A stretch of DNA of 64,000 nt from Deltaproteobacteria bacterium (GTDB taxonomy: Bacteria; Myxococcota_A; UBA796; UBA9615), in NCBI GenBank assembly GCA_023954745.1, contig JAGSHC010000001.1, positions 78,356-142,355 on the forward strand, read 5' to 3'. Below the pieces are notes generated by a model, which had not been told where the DNA came from, made no database searches, and saw only the letters and a program-made list of their open reading frames with translations. The translations under genes were made by a program, and so were the position numbers. Positions 1 through 8,758 of the stretch are shown in pieces; the first letter of the stretch is position 1, and each line of letters begins with the position of its first letter.

Positions 1-739
1 TGCCTGCGTCCACGAGGTTCTTCACGTACTTCACAGGCATGCGGAACGCGTAGCAGCCCTTGTCGCTGTCCTCGGGGCACTTGTAGGAGCGGCCGGAGTC
101 GAGCAGGACGCCTTCGAGGTTGAGGAACGCGATGTCGGCTGCGTTCATGGCCTCGGAGTAGGCAGAGAACAGGTCGGCCCCGTCGCTCTTGGGCAGGCCG
201 GCGTTGCTCAGGGGCGACCCCATCATCGTGTCCCCGCCAAGGGCGAGCCGCACCGCCGTGCCTTCCCTGCGGGGAACGTCCTCGGGGGCAGCGCCCGCGC
301 CCAGGGAGGTCAGCCGTTCAGTGAGCTTCTTCTTGGCCCGCGCCTCTTCGATGTAGCGGGGGACCTCGGGGTGTTCGGGGTCGAGGGCCAGCACGCGATC
401 CCACACGGTGACCACCTCGGCCCAGCGACCCAGGACCCAATAGCTCCAGCCCACCTCGTACAAGGACTTCACGTGATCCGGATCGAGACGGAGCGCCTCT
501 TCGTAGGCCGCGATCGCGGCGTCGGTCTGCTTGGCTTTTTGCAGCTCGAAGCCCTTGGCCCACGCAGCTTCGACCTGTGCTTCCGAGGCGGCATCGCCGT
601 CCTCGGCGGCCTCGAGGTAGCCGGCCCCGAGCATCAGCCCGACCCCTAGAAACAAGGCACCAATGAGCTGATCGCGGGAACGGCCCCCGCGACGAGGGGT
701 CTCGTGGGAAGATGCTGACTCGGAAGTGGCGTGCGTCAC
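1..739 (-). CDS. TPR-CapA (poly-gamma-glutamate capsule-like) protein, 3' part cut by window edge
   Basis: Reading the minus strand from a GTG at 739-737 gives 246 codons that run off the window start. Residues about 25-40 are hydrophobic (LIGALFLGVGLMLGAG), a signal anchor or signal peptide. Residues about 60-140 form TPR-like helices (AIAAYEEALRLDPDHV, VLALDPEHP). From about 163 the chain matches the beginning of the PGA_cap/CapA metallophosphatase-like fold (VRLALGGDTMMG, ADIAFLNLEG). CapA-type proteins act in poly-gamma-glutamate or polysaccharide surface metabolism, but many are uncharacterised, so the substrate is unknown. An in-frame TAG at 751-749 limits how far upstream the start can lie. 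No clear Shine-Dalgarno is present. The fold call is good; the biological role is inference. Confidence 0.75.
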   Translation of the reverse strand, partial: MTHATSESASSHETPRRGGRSRDQLIGALFLGVGLMLGAGYLEAAEDGDAASEAQVEAAWAKGFELQKAKQTDAAIAAYEEALRLDPDHVKSLYEVGWSYWVLGRWAEVVTVWDRVLALDPEHPEVPRYIEEARAKKKLTERLTSLGAGAAPEDVPRREGTAVRLALGGDTMMGSPLSNAGLPKSDGADLFSAYSEAMNAADIAFLNLEGVLLDSGRSYKCPEDSDKGCYAFRMPVKYVKNLVDAG

Positions 740-862
740 GGAGGAACCCTACTGCTGTGTCGGACCGACGGCGCCCCGTGGCGCGGTCGCGCGCGCGGTT
801 ATACTTCGCGCGCACGCACCCGGGGCGGCCGTACCCCCCCGAGACGTTGCGGAAGGTGACCG

Positions 863-1288
863 ATGAAGAACCCCGTTGAAGCGCAGACCCGTCCCTGGGG
901 TCGCTGGATTGCCTCCCTCGCCCTCGTGGCCATCGCCACCGTGGGCATCTACTTGCCGGCCGATGCCGACGAGATCATCGAGGACGGCACCGTGGAGGAG
1001 GACCTCTCACCCGGGATCAAGCTTCGCATCGAGTCCTGCGGCTACGACAAGCCTCGTCAGATCATCGTGTCGAACGACGACGACTCCGCGGGCGATGACG
1101 ACGACGCCACGGGCGATGACGACGACGCCACGGGTGACGACGACGACGCCACGGGTGATGACGACGACTCGGCCACCGGGGACGACGACGACGCCACGGG
1201 CGATGACGACGACTCCGCAGGCGACGACGACGACTCGGCCACCGGGGACGACGACGACTCCGGCGACGACGACGACTCTGGCAACTAG
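863..1288 (+). CDS. Secreted acidic Asp-repeat protein (DDDDS/DDDDATG repeats)
   Basis: 141 residues. A basic N-terminus and hydrophobic stretch (residues 15-33, WIASLALVAIATVGIYLPA) look like a signal peptide ending near ADA at 34-36. A short non-repetitive stretch with one Cys (residue 58) follows. From about residue 70 to the end the chain is tandem GDDDDATG, GDDDDSATG and GDDDDSAG units. Such poly-Asp linkers are typical of exported proteins in some Myxococcota and may bind divalent cations, but no function is known. A GGAAGG Shine-Dalgarno lies just before the ATG. The gene ends 23 bases before the PEGA kinase and may share its transcript. The same motif ends the lipoprotein at 10874-11806. 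Confidence 0.7.
   Translation: MKNPVEAQTRPWGRWIASLALVAIATVGIYLPADADEIIEDGTVEEDLSPGIKLRIESCGYDKPRQIIVSNDDDSAGDDDDATGDDDDATGDDDDATGDDDDSATGDDDDATGDDDDSAGDDDDSATGDDDDSGDDDDSGN
1074..1279 (+). repeat. Tandem GAC-rich coding repeat (GDDDD units)
   Basis: Imperfect tandem units of about 18-27 bases built on gacgacgacgac with gccacgggcgat or tcggccaccggg spacers, about nine GDDDD blocks in all. Third-position changes (gat/gac, ggc/ggg) show that the protein repeat is kept while the DNA drifts. The array is prone to slippage and to spurious open frames on the other strand. Confidence 0.85.
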
Positions 1289-1311
1289 GTCTAGGGAGCG
1301 CCCCCGCTGTC

Positions 1312-3252
1312 GTGAGTGATGCACCGGCCTACGAGGAGTTCGGGACCTATCGGCTGACGCATCTGCTCGGTAAGGGCGGCATGGCGTCGGTCTATCGAGC
1401 CGTGCGCTCGGGTCCCATGGGCTTCGCGAAGGAGGTCGCGATCAAGCGCATCCACGATGCGCTGCTCGACAACGAGGCGATCCTCAAGGGGCTCATCAAC
1501 GAAGCCCGCATCGGAGGCCAGCTCAAGCACCCGAACATCGTCGAGATCTACGAGTTCAACAAGGTCGGCGACACCTACTACCTGGCGATGGAGTTCGTCG
1601 ACGGCTGGACCTTGGACCGGGTCGCCAAGCTCTCTCGCGAATTCAAGATGCCGGTGCCGGCGTCGGTGGTGCTCGAGATCGGGCGCCAGCTCTGCGACGG
1701 GCTCGAGTACGCGCACAACCTGGAGTCGCTGGACGGCCAGGAGGTCAAGCTCGTCCATCGGGACATGAAGCCGGCGAACATCATCTTGAGCCGCTACGGC
1801 ACCGCCAAGATCATGGACTTCGGGATTGCGAAGGCCGAAACCAACCTCTTCAAGACGACCATGGCGGACGTCACCAAGGGTACGCCGCACTACATGTCGC
1901 CCGAGCAGGTGGCGGGTGCGGCTGACCTCTCGGGGACATCGGACCTATTCGCCATGGGCTCGCTGCTCTACGAGCTGACCACCGGCAAGGTGCTCTTCGT
2001 CGGCGACGCGCTCCCCACGGTGCTCTTCAACGTCGTGAAGGCCGAGGTGGGACCCCAGATCGCAGAGGCGGACGAGCGAGTCGCCGGACTCGGCGAGATC
2101 CTCGAGGGACTTCTCAAGAAGGATCCCAAGGAGCGTCCCCAGTCCGCCGGCGAAGTAGGCAAGGCCCTCACTGCGCTGCGTGAAGGCCCGCATGCGGACG
2201 GCCCCACGATCAAGCAGTTCCTCTACACCCTGCGCGACCGCATGGTGCTTGGCGCCACTCGCTCTACGGCCCAGGTCAACGACGATCCCACCGTCGCCGA
2301 CCAGACCATGCCGCAGCTCGACGACGAGCCTGAGTTCGCGACGATGCTCGCGCCCAGCCAGCGCCCGGATCCGAGCGGGAACGAAGGCCTCGTCGAGGCG
2401 AGGGCGGCGGCGGATGCGGCCATCGGCTCGGTGGGCAAGGTGTTCGCGTCCACGGGCGCGCTGGACGTGGACACCAGCTCCGAGACCCACGCGGCGGTTC
2501 CGTCGCAAGCGGCCGCGCGCTCAGCCAACTCACCGCCTGCGACCACGCTGCGCGCGAAGGACGGGCCAAAAGCGACCCATCCCAACCAGAAGGCCACGCG
2601 AAAGATCCGGAAGAAGAAGCCGCGTCGCTCTCCGGCGCTGCTCCTGGTCGTCGCGCTCCTCGGGCTCGTGCTCGCGAGCACGTTGGGCTGGATCGTCAAG
2701 GAGACCCTGTTCTCCTCCGATCCTGTCGAGCCCCCTGCGCCGGAGGTCGCGGAGCCCGTGGACCTCTCGATTCCCGACCTGGAGTTCCCCACCCCGAAGC
2801 CCACGCCGAAGCCGCGAGTTCGCACGCCGGACCCCACGCCGAAGCCGGTCCTCGCCTCCGCGAATCCCACGCCTGCTCCGTCGGCTGAGGCAACCCCGAC
2901 CGCGGTCCCCGAGGACCTCACCCCTGCCCCGGAGCCGCCCACGGCGGCGGCAGTGGTCGTCGCTGAGCCCACCCCAGAGCCGGTGGCGGTGGTGGCGGCG
3001 GTCCAGAAGGGGAAGGGCCGCGTCTCCATCAAGACCAGCACCCCGTACTATGCGCGGGTGTGGATCGACGGCATCGACACCGGGAAGTCGACCCCTCTCA
3101 TGGGGCTCGAGTTGCCGGCAGGGAAGCACTCGGTAGAGCTCGTGGCCGATCAGCAAAAGAGGCGCAGCGCGCCGCGCACCGTCAGCATCACGGCCGACGG
3201 GCACGTCAAGCTCGGGCACTACGACTTCGACACCAAGACCTGGGATAACTGA
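1312..3252 (+). CDS. Ser/Thr protein kinase with transmembrane helix and C-terminal PEGA domain
   Basis: 646 residues. The kinase domain covers about 12-285: glycine loop GKGGMASVY (20-28), ATP-binding Lys45 in VAIKR, catalytic HRD at 149-151 (VHRDMKPANI), DFG at 169-171, and GTPHYMSPEQ. A basic patch (KIRKKKPRR) precedes a transmembrane helix near 440-465 (LLLVVALLGLVLAST). A Pro/Thr/Lys-rich linker then leads to a PEGA-type domain (ARVWIDGIDTGKSTP, LPAGKHSVEL) predicted to be outside the cytoplasm. All catalytic residues are intact. GTG start at 1312. The TGA stop overlaps the ATG of the next gene (TGATG), so translation is probably coupled. Domain calls are secure; the signal and targets are unknown. 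Confidence 0.93.
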   Translation: MSDAPAYEEFGTYRLTHLLGKGGMASVYRAVRSGPMGFAKEVAIKRIHDALLDNEAILKGLINEARIGGQLKHPNIVEIYEFNKVGDTYYLAMEFVDGWTLDRVAKLSREFKMPVPASVVLEIGRQLCDGLEYAHNLESLDGQEVKLVHRDMKPANIILSRYGTAKIMDFGIAKAETNLFKTTMADVTKGTPHYMSPEQVAGAADLSGTSDLFAMGSLLYELTTGKVLFVGDALPTVLFNVVKAEVGPQIAEADERVAGLGEILEGLLKKDPKERPQSAGEVGKALTALREGPHADGPTIKQFLYTLRDRMVLGATRSTAQVNDDPTVADQTMPQLDDEPEFATMLAPSQRPDPSGNEGLVEARAAADAAIGSVGKVFASTGALDVDTSSETHAAVPSQAAARSANSPPATTLRAKDGPKATHPNQKATRKIRKKKPRRSPALLLVVALLGLVLASTLGWIVKETLFSSDPVEPPAPEVAEPVDLSIPDLEFPTPKPTPKPRVRTPDPTPKPVLASANPTPAPSAEATPTAVPEDLTPAPEPPTAAAVVVAEPTPEPVAVVAAVQKGKGRVSIKTSTPYYARVWIDGIDTGKSTPLMGLELPAGKHSVELVADQQKRRSAPRTVSITADGHVKLGHYDFDTKTWDN

Positions 3253-4925
3253 TGCGACTGTTCTTGCGCCCGCTGCTGCTCTTGCTCGTTGTTGGGCTCG
3301 CGCTTCCTTCCATGGCCTTCGCCCAGAAGAAGAAGAAGGGTGAGGTCGAGGAGGAAGCGGGTCCGACCACGGACTCCTCGGCGATTCTCCTCTACGGACC
3401 GACTGGCGAAGACCGATCTGGTGCTGCGCTGGAGGCTCTGCAGGGTCGGATGGAGGAGGGTGAGCTCCCGCCGGCGCGCACCCTCGGTGTGCAGGAGTGG
3501 CTCGGAGCGGCTCGGTTCCGTCTCGGGGGCTCCGCCAAGGAGCTTCCGTGCACGACGCCGGATCCGAAGCTCAAGTACAAGAGGGATGAGGAGACCGAGA
3601 TCGCGGCCCTCAACAAGAAGGCGAATGGTCTGCTCGCTGATCTCGAGCCCGAGGGCGCCTTGGCGCAGTTCCTCGTCGCGCACGGGCGGCTCTCCTGCCA
3701 GACCACCTACATCGACCAGGACACCTTCTGGGAGAGCTTCTTCTACGCCGGGATCGCCGCCTTCTACACGGGCGACAGTCAGGGTTCGCGCGCGCACTTC
3801 CGGCAGGCAGCAGCCATCGCGCCCGAGCGAAAGTGGGACGCCAGCTACCCGCCCGAGCCCCAGTCCACCTTCCTCTCCGCGGTGCAGGACGTCGTCGCTC
3901 GCCCCAAGGGCAAGGTCTTTGGGGACCTGCGCGACACCAACTACAGCGAGGTCTGGCTCGACGGCCGACCCCTGGACCTGACCAAGGCCTTCGAGCTCGA
4001 GGTCTACCCGGGGCGCCATCTCATCCAGGCGGTGGACGCCGACGGCCGTTGGTCCACCTGGGTCTACGACATCCGTGAGGGCGCCACGCTCACCTTCTTC
4101 TCGGCCGTGGGTCTGGAGGAGATGGTCCTGGACGGTCCCGACGGTGTGCTCGGCAAGACCGCGTCGAACACCGTCGCCAAGAAGGCGCGCGAAGCAGGGC
4201 TCGATCACGTCTACGTCGTGCGCCTCGGAGACGACGGGAAGCCGCTGCGGGTCTGGTACTTCGAGACACGCACCATCGCCTGGACCCGCCTCGAGCGCTC
4301 CGCCACAGGCGAGATCACCCGCACGACGGTCGCCACCGAGGAGGTGGAGCTGACCCCCGAGGAGAAGAACCGCCAGGCCTTCCTGCGCAAGCCGGACTAC
4401 CGAGCGAGCGTCGCCGTGGGCTTCAAGTTCTTCGAGCTGTACAAGTGCGGTCCCCAGCAAGCGATCGCGTCCACCGACACCAGTGGTCGTGAGCGCTGCC
4501 CCGATGGGAGCTACCGGAAGAGCCCGCACCTCGGTGGAATCATTGGGATTGACATCAACCTCATTCAGGGCCTGAACCTCGACATCCGGTTCGGCGCGCT
4601 CGCCACCGACTTCAGCGTGGGCGGCAACGTGTTGCCGGAGGCCGAGGTCGGCTTCCGCTACCGCTTCCTGCAGGGCGTCCTGCAGCCGTTCATCGCGGTG
4701 GCCGGCGACTTCTTCTTCGGCACCTATCGCGAGAACTCACGAGCGGACGACGAGTTCGCGTTGTACGTCGGTCCCTCGGGCTACGGCGGCGTCGAGTTCG
4801 AGTTCCCCGACGGCTTCCGACTGACGCTGGAGGGTGGCGGCGGCGTCATCCTGAGCGGCGAAGGCTCCTCGAAGACCTGGCCGCACGGCCACGTCATGCT
4901 CGCCATCGGGCGCTTCCTCCCCTGA
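3252..4925 (+). CDS. Secreted PEGA-like envelope protein coupled to upstream kinase
   Basis: 557 residues with a clear signal peptide (LRPLLLLLVVGLALPSMAFA) followed by a Lys-rich start of the mature protein. The middle (about residues 215-275) holds a PEGA-like stretch (YSEVWLDGRPLDL, EVYPGRHLIQAVDADG), similar in style to the PEGA domain of the kinase it overlaps. An alpha-helical TPR-like part precedes it (FYAGIAAFYTGDSQGSRAHF). The last 130 residues alternate like outer-membrane beta strands (GLNLDIRFGALATDFSV, LQPFIAVAGDFFFGTY). ATG at 3252 shares one base with the kinase stop. I do not recognise a named family. Its placement suggests a periplasmic or outer-membrane partner of the kinase, which is inference. 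Confidence 0.8.
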   Translation: MRLFLRPLLLLLVVGLALPSMAFAQKKKKGEVEEEAGPTTDSSAILLYGPTGEDRSGAALEALQGRMEEGELPPARTLGVQEWLGAARFRLGGSAKELPCTTPDPKLKYKRDEETEIAALNKKANGLLADLEPEGALAQFLVAHGRLSCQTTYIDQDTFWESFFYAGIAAFYTGDSQGSRAHFRQAAAIAPERKWDASYPPEPQSTFLSAVQDVVARPKGKVFGDLRDTNYSEVWLDGRPLDLTKAFELEVYPGRHLIQAVDADGRWSTWVYDIREGATLTFFSAVGLEEMVLDGPDGVLGKTASNTVAKKAREAGLDHVYVVRLGDDGKPLRVWYFETRTIAWTRLERSATGEITRTTVATEEVELTPEEKNRQAFLRKPDYRASVAVGFKFFELYKCGPQQAIASTDTSGRERCPDGSYRKSPHLGGIIGIDINLIQGLNLDIRFGALATDFSVGGNVLPEAEVGFRYRFLQGVLQPFIAVAGDFFFGTYRENSRADDEFALYVGPSGYGGVEFEFPDGFRLTLEGGGGVILSGEGSSKTWPHGHVMLAIGRFLP

Positions 4926-5089
4926 GAGACGAAGCCGTCGGGGGGACGTGACGGACGCGCAAGGCGACCGAAGCAAGAGCTATCGGCTCGAGGACCTGGG
5001 TGCGACGGAGGAATCGTCGCGGTGGGGGACACCGACGACGGCGCTGCGCTGGGCGGGGACCGGCGCTCCGCGCTCGCGGAATCAGGTGC

Positions 5090-7513
5090 TCAGAGCTTGA
5101 TCGTGAGCTTCTGGCCGGGCTTGAGCGTGTTGCTCTTCAGGCCATTCCAGCTGCGCAAGTCCGCGACGCTGACCTTGTGCTTCTGGGCGATGCTCCACAG
5201 GGACTCGCCGTTGGCGACCTTGTGGGTCTTGGTGGCCGGTGCGGCGGCCACCTTGCTGTGCACCTTGAGCTTCTGCCCTACGCGGATGTTGGTCCCGCTG
5301 AGGCTGTTCCACTTTTGGAGGTCGGAGACCCGTACTCCGTACTTGCTCGCGATGGTCCCGAGGACCTCGCCGCTGGCGACCACGTGGGTGAGAAGCTTGG
5401 TGGCGGGCTTGCTCGGGGCAGCCTTGCCGTAGACCTTGAGCTTCTGGCCGACGCGAATGGTGGTCCCGCTGACGCTGTTGAGCTTCTGGAGGTCCTTGAC
5501 CGACATGTCGTGGCGGCTCGCGATGGTGCCGAGCACGTCGCCGCTACGGACCGTGTACGTGGTGGTCGCGCGGGTCGTGCCCCCGGACTTTGCCACCGAA
5601 CCGGTTCCGGGGATGCTGAGCTTCTGGCCAACCTTGATGGTGTCGGACTTGAGGCTGTTGGCCTTGCGCAGCGCGGCCCACGAGGTTCCGAACTTGGCGG
5701 CGATGCCGGAGACGGTGTCGCCGCTGCGCACGGTGTAGGTGGTCGCAGCGCGGGACGTCGACTTGCTGGTCGACTTCGTGGACTTGCTGCCGGTGGACTT
5801 GCTGCTCGCCGTAGCCACCCTCTCGGACTTCACCGTGATGCGCTGTCCGACCGAGATGGTGTCCGAGGTGAGGCTGTTCTGCTGCTTGAGGTGTCCGACC
5901 GACACGCCGTAGCGGGAGGCGATGGCCCCGAGGGTGTCGCCGCGGCTGACCACGTGGGTGATGGTGCGGTCGCTCAGGCCCGCGGCCTTGACCGGGATGG
6001 TCAGGGTCTGGCCAATGCGCAGCTTGCGGGGGTCGCTGATCTTGTTGAGGCTGGCGATGGCGGTCGTGGGCACGCCGTACTTGGACGCGATCGCCCCAAG
6101 GGTCTGGCCCCGCCGGACCTTGTGCCGCACGAAGGTGATCCGCTCGTCCTTGGGCACCTTCTCCCACTTCTTCGCGAAGGACTCGGCCTCGCCCCGTGGC
6201 ACGTTCAGCTCGTAGTTCTCGAAGCCCGGGGGAGTGAATCCGCGCTTGAGATGCGGATTCATGAAGACGAGATCTTCCGTCTCGATGCCGAGCACCTTGG
6301 CGACGGCGGCGAGGTCAGTGGCTTCCTCGACCTGTACCCGGTCGTAGTCCCAGGCCGGCAACCGGTGCTCGTCTTCGATCTCGGCGAGAAGCCCGTAACG
6401 ATCGGCGTACTTGCAGACAATGGCGGCGGCCATCATCTTCGGGACGTAGTGCTTGGTCTCGGGCTTGAGGTAGTTGCGCTCGGCGGAGCTCAGCTTCCAG
6501 AAGTCGCGCGTTCCGTACATGCGGATCGCCTTGCCCACCTTGCCCTCGCCTGCGTTGTAGGCGGATGTGGCGAGCTCCCAGTTCCCGAACATCTTGTAGA
6601 GATAGGTGAGGTACCGGATCGCGGCGTCGGTGGCCAACACCGGGTCGCGACGCTCGTCCACCCAGTAGTCCAGCTTGAGGCCGTAGTACCGACCCGTTCG
6701 CGGCATGAACTGCCACACGCCGACCGCCGCTGCGCGGGAGGTCGCGTAGGGGTTGAACCCCGACTCGATCATCGACTGGTAGAGGAGGTCCTGCGGGAGC
6801 CCCGCCTTCGCAAGCTCCGTCCGGATCAGAGGCTCGTATCGTGCCTTGCGTCCTAGCCACTTCACGATCGAGCGTCGACCTCGAGTCAGGAAGTAGACCA
6901 TCCAGCGCTGCACGCGCTCGTTGAGCACGATGGGGATGTCGAAGTCCCGGGGATCGACACGGTCCAGATGCAGCGCGGGTCGGTCGGCGACGACCTCCAG
7001 CGGGCTCTTGTAGTAGGCGGTGGAGGGGGCGCGGTGGTGGTCGGCGGCACCGAAGTACTGCTCTTCGAGCATCCGCTCGTCGGACAACTCCGCGCGACCA
7101 GCAGCCAGAGCGGCGTCCTGGTGGGCTTGAAGTCCCGCGAGGATCTCCTCGAGAAGCCCGTTGAGCTCTTCCTCGGTGAGCGGCTCTGGCTCGTTGGCCA
7201 CAGGGCCCGCGTCGTCGCCGAAGTAGCAGGTGGACGGGTCGTCGCAGTCGAGCCGGATGCGGTCGAGGATGTTGTCGCGGGAGTCATCCGCGTTGCGCTT
7301 CTTCTTGGTGGCGCGCTTGGACTTCTTCTTCGGCGCGACGGACTGGCGCGGCGCCACAGGGGGAGCCGGCGGAGCCTTGCCGCTGGACTCACCCTCCTCG
7401 GGAGAGCCGGCCAGAGCGCTGGACGTCGGCGCGGCGGGGAGACCCAGCGCCAACACCAGCGCCCAGACCCGGAGGTCCTTGACGAGGTGCCGACTGGTCC
7501 TTTTCCACGACAT
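5090..7513 (-). CDS. mltD: Membrane-bound lytic murein transglycosylase (MltD type) with six LysM domains
   Basis: 807 residues from the ATG at 7513; the signal peptide is VWALVLALGLPAAPTSSALA. An SLT family transglycosylase domain lies near 225-360, with catalytic Glu near 248 (SMIESGFNPYATS), GVWQFMPRTG and SAYNAGEGKV. It cleaves the MurNAc-GlcNAc bond of peptidoglycan, leaving 1,6-anhydro ends. Six LysM repeats (about 457-807; for example VRRGQTLGAIASKYG and VANGESLWSIAQKHK) bind glycan. E. coli MltD is about 450 residues with two LysM, so this is a markedly extended form. A Ser/Thr/Lys-rich spacer separates LysM 2 and 3. The gene is transcribed divergently from ntrB. Confidence 0.93.
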   Translation of the reverse strand: MSWKRTSRHLVKDLRVWALVLALGLPAAPTSSALAGSPEEGESSGKAPPAPPVAPRQSVAPKKKSKRATKKKRNADDSRDNILDRIRLDCDDPSTCYFGDDAGPVANEPEPLTEEELNGLLEEILAGLQAHQDAALAAGRAELSDERMLEEQYFGAADHHRAPSTAYYKSPLEVVADRPALHLDRVDPRDFDIPIVLNERVQRWMVYFLTRGRRSIVKWLGRKARYEPLIRTELAKAGLPQDLLYQSMIESGFNPYATSRAAAVGVWQFMPRTGRYYGLKLDYWVDERRDPVLATDAAIRYLTYLYKMFGNWELATSAYNAGEGKVGKAIRMYGTRDFWKLSSAERNYLKPETKHYVPKMMAAAIVCKYADRYGLLAEIEDEHRLPAWDYDRVQVEEATDLAAVAKVLGIETEDLVFMNPHLKRGFTPPGFENYELNVPRGEAESFAKKWEKVPKDERITFVRHKVRRGQTLGAIASKYGVPTTAIASLNKISDPRKLRIGQTLTIPVKAAGLSDRTITHVVSRGDTLGAIASRYGVSVGHLKQQNSLTSDTISVGQRITVKSERVATASSKSTGSKSTKSTSKSTSRAATTYTVRSGDTVSGIAAKFGTSWAALRKANSLKSDTIKVGQKLSIPGTGSVAKSGGTTRATTTYTVRSGDVLGTIASRHDMSVKDLQKLNSVSGTTIRVGQKLKVYGKAAPSKPATKLLTHVVASGEVLGTIASKYGVRVSDLQKWNSLSGTNIRVGQKLKVHSKVAAAPATKTHKVANGESLWSIAQKHKVSVADLRSWNGLKSNTLKPGQKLTIKL

Positions 7514-7588
7514 TGGCGCCGATATTGTCACATTTTCCCCTGAACCGTGTTCCCAAAAAACCCGGCTCCAGCCTGTGTTACTGATCGG

Positions 7589-7621
7589 CGCCTGCTCGCA
7601 AGGGGTGAGGACGAGCAGGCG
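7589..7621 (+). promoter_or_regulatory. 10-bp inverted repeat just upstream of ntrB
   Basis: CGCCTGCTCG (7589-7598) and CGAGCAGGCG (7612-7621) are perfect reverse complements around a 13-base loop. The right arm covers the AGGCGGA that would serve as ntrB Shine-Dalgarno (ATG at 7628). It could be an operator or an RNA hairpin that hides the ribosome site. The structure is seen; any role is inference. Confidence 0.45.
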
Positions 7622-7627
7622 GATTCC

Positions 7628-8758
7628 ATGCTTTCTGACGACGCTCGCGTCCGGTTGATCGACCACCTGCCGGACGGGTTGCTCCTCGTTCGCCAGGAAG
7701 TCGTCGTGTTTGCGAGCGTGCGCGCTTCCGAAATCATGGGAATCTCTCCCAGGCGGATCCAGGGGGAACCGATCCACGTCCTCGGCGACGACGCAGTCCA
7801 CGTCGTGCAGCGGGTCCTCGCGGGTTCAGCGGTCTGCACGGCGCGCGATCTCCCCTGGTCCCGCCCGGGCGGGACCCGGCGCATCACCTTCGTCGGGAGC
7901 CCCGGAGAGCACGCCGGCGAAGTCCTTCTCGTCGTCCGCGAAGCCATCGCCCAATCGGACCCCACAGAGCGCGATTCGTTCCGCCGACGCCTCCTTTGGC
8001 TCGACGGTCTTGCTGCGGGCATGGCACACGAGGTCCGTAACCCACTCGGTGGAATCCGTGGCGCGGCGCAGCTGCTTCGCCGGTCCCCGGACCCTGCAGA
8101 CGTAGACGAGCTCACGGGTCTGATTATTCGAGAGACCGACCGAATCAACGCCATCGTGGAGCAGTTGATGCTGTTCTCACGTCCGCGTGCCCTGCGTCGT
8201 GACGCGGTCCAACTCAATCGCCTGCTCCACGACGAGGTCGCGCTCCTCCGGGCTCAGTCGGCGGGCCCCGGCGCAGAGTCGGGCCCCGAAGGCGCACCGA
8301 CGATCGACGTAGTGCTCGACCTCGACCCATCGCTTCCACCAGTGGAGGGGGACCCCGACCGTCTTCGAGAGGCGGTGGGCAACCTGTTGAGGAACGCCTG
8401 GGAAGCTGCGCGCGCACGCGTGCACGTGAGCACCCGCGTGGACCCAGAGTCGCGCGTACGTGAAGGGGGCCTCGACCGGGGCCTGGGGATCCGGGTCTCG
8501 GTGGGCGACGACGGCGAGGGCATTGATCCCGAGCGACTCCCGCAGCTCTTCGCCCCGTTCGCGACCACCAAGACCGACGGGAGCGGCCTCGGACTCTTCG
8601 TCACGCGTCTCGCCGTGGATGCACATGCTGGCAAGCTCGACGTACAACCGGGCCCTGGCCAGGGAGCGCGGTTCGACCTCACCTTGTGGGAGCGGCTGCC
8701 AGACGACGTCCCTACGGTGACCTCTACCGACTCGCCCCTTGTGGAGAGACCCCTGTGA
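7628..8758 (+). CDS. ntrB: NtrB-like PAS sensor histidine kinase
   Basis: 376 residues from the ATG at 7628; an earlier in-frame ATG at 7547 lacks a ribosome site and would add 27 unlike residues. An N-terminal PAS-like region (LIDHLPDGLLLV) precedes the HisKA box GMAHEVRNPLGGIRGAAQLL with phospho-acceptor His134, the hallmark wording of the NtrB/GlnL family. The HATPase domain carries the N box (NLLRNAWEAA), G1 (GDDGEGID) and G2 (GSGLGLF). There is no transmembrane segment, so it is cytoplasmic. NtrB normally phosphorylates NtrC in response to nitrogen signals through PII; nitrogen sensing is assumed from the family. It overlaps ntrC by four bases (GTGA). Confidence 0.88.
   Translation: MLSDDARVRLIDHLPDGLLLVRQEVVVFASVRASEIMGISPRRIQGEPIHVLGDDAVHVVQRVLAGSAVCTARDLPWSRPGGTRRITFVGSPGEHAGEVLLVVREAIAQSDPTERDSFRRRLLWLDGLAAGMAHEVRNPLGGIRGAAQLLRRSPDPADVDELTGLIIRETDRINAIVEQLMLFSRPRALRRDAVQLNRLLHDEVALLRAQSAGPGAESGPEGAPTIDVVLDLDPSLPPVEGDPDRLREAVGNLLRNAWEAARARVHVSTRVDPESRVREGGLDRGLGIRVSVGDDGEGIDPERLPQLFAPFATTKTDGSGLGLFVTRLAVDAHAGKLDVQPGPGQGARFDLTLWERLPDDVPTVTSTDSPLVERPL

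Noticed and set aside
1057-1324. Ser-rich and Val-rich frames on the reverse of the DDDDS repeat
   Set aside because: They arise only because the GAC repeat lacks stops in all frames; no start context or further sequence.
5090-6150. DNA repeats of about 150-200 bases
   Set aside because: They are diverged LysM domains, in frame, explained by the transglycosylase gene.
5000-6856. Long plus-strand frame opposite the lytic transglycosylase
   Set aside because: Low-complexity Gly/Asp/Leu/Arg chain that mirrors the LysM repeats; the minus strand holds a complete SLT and LysM protein.
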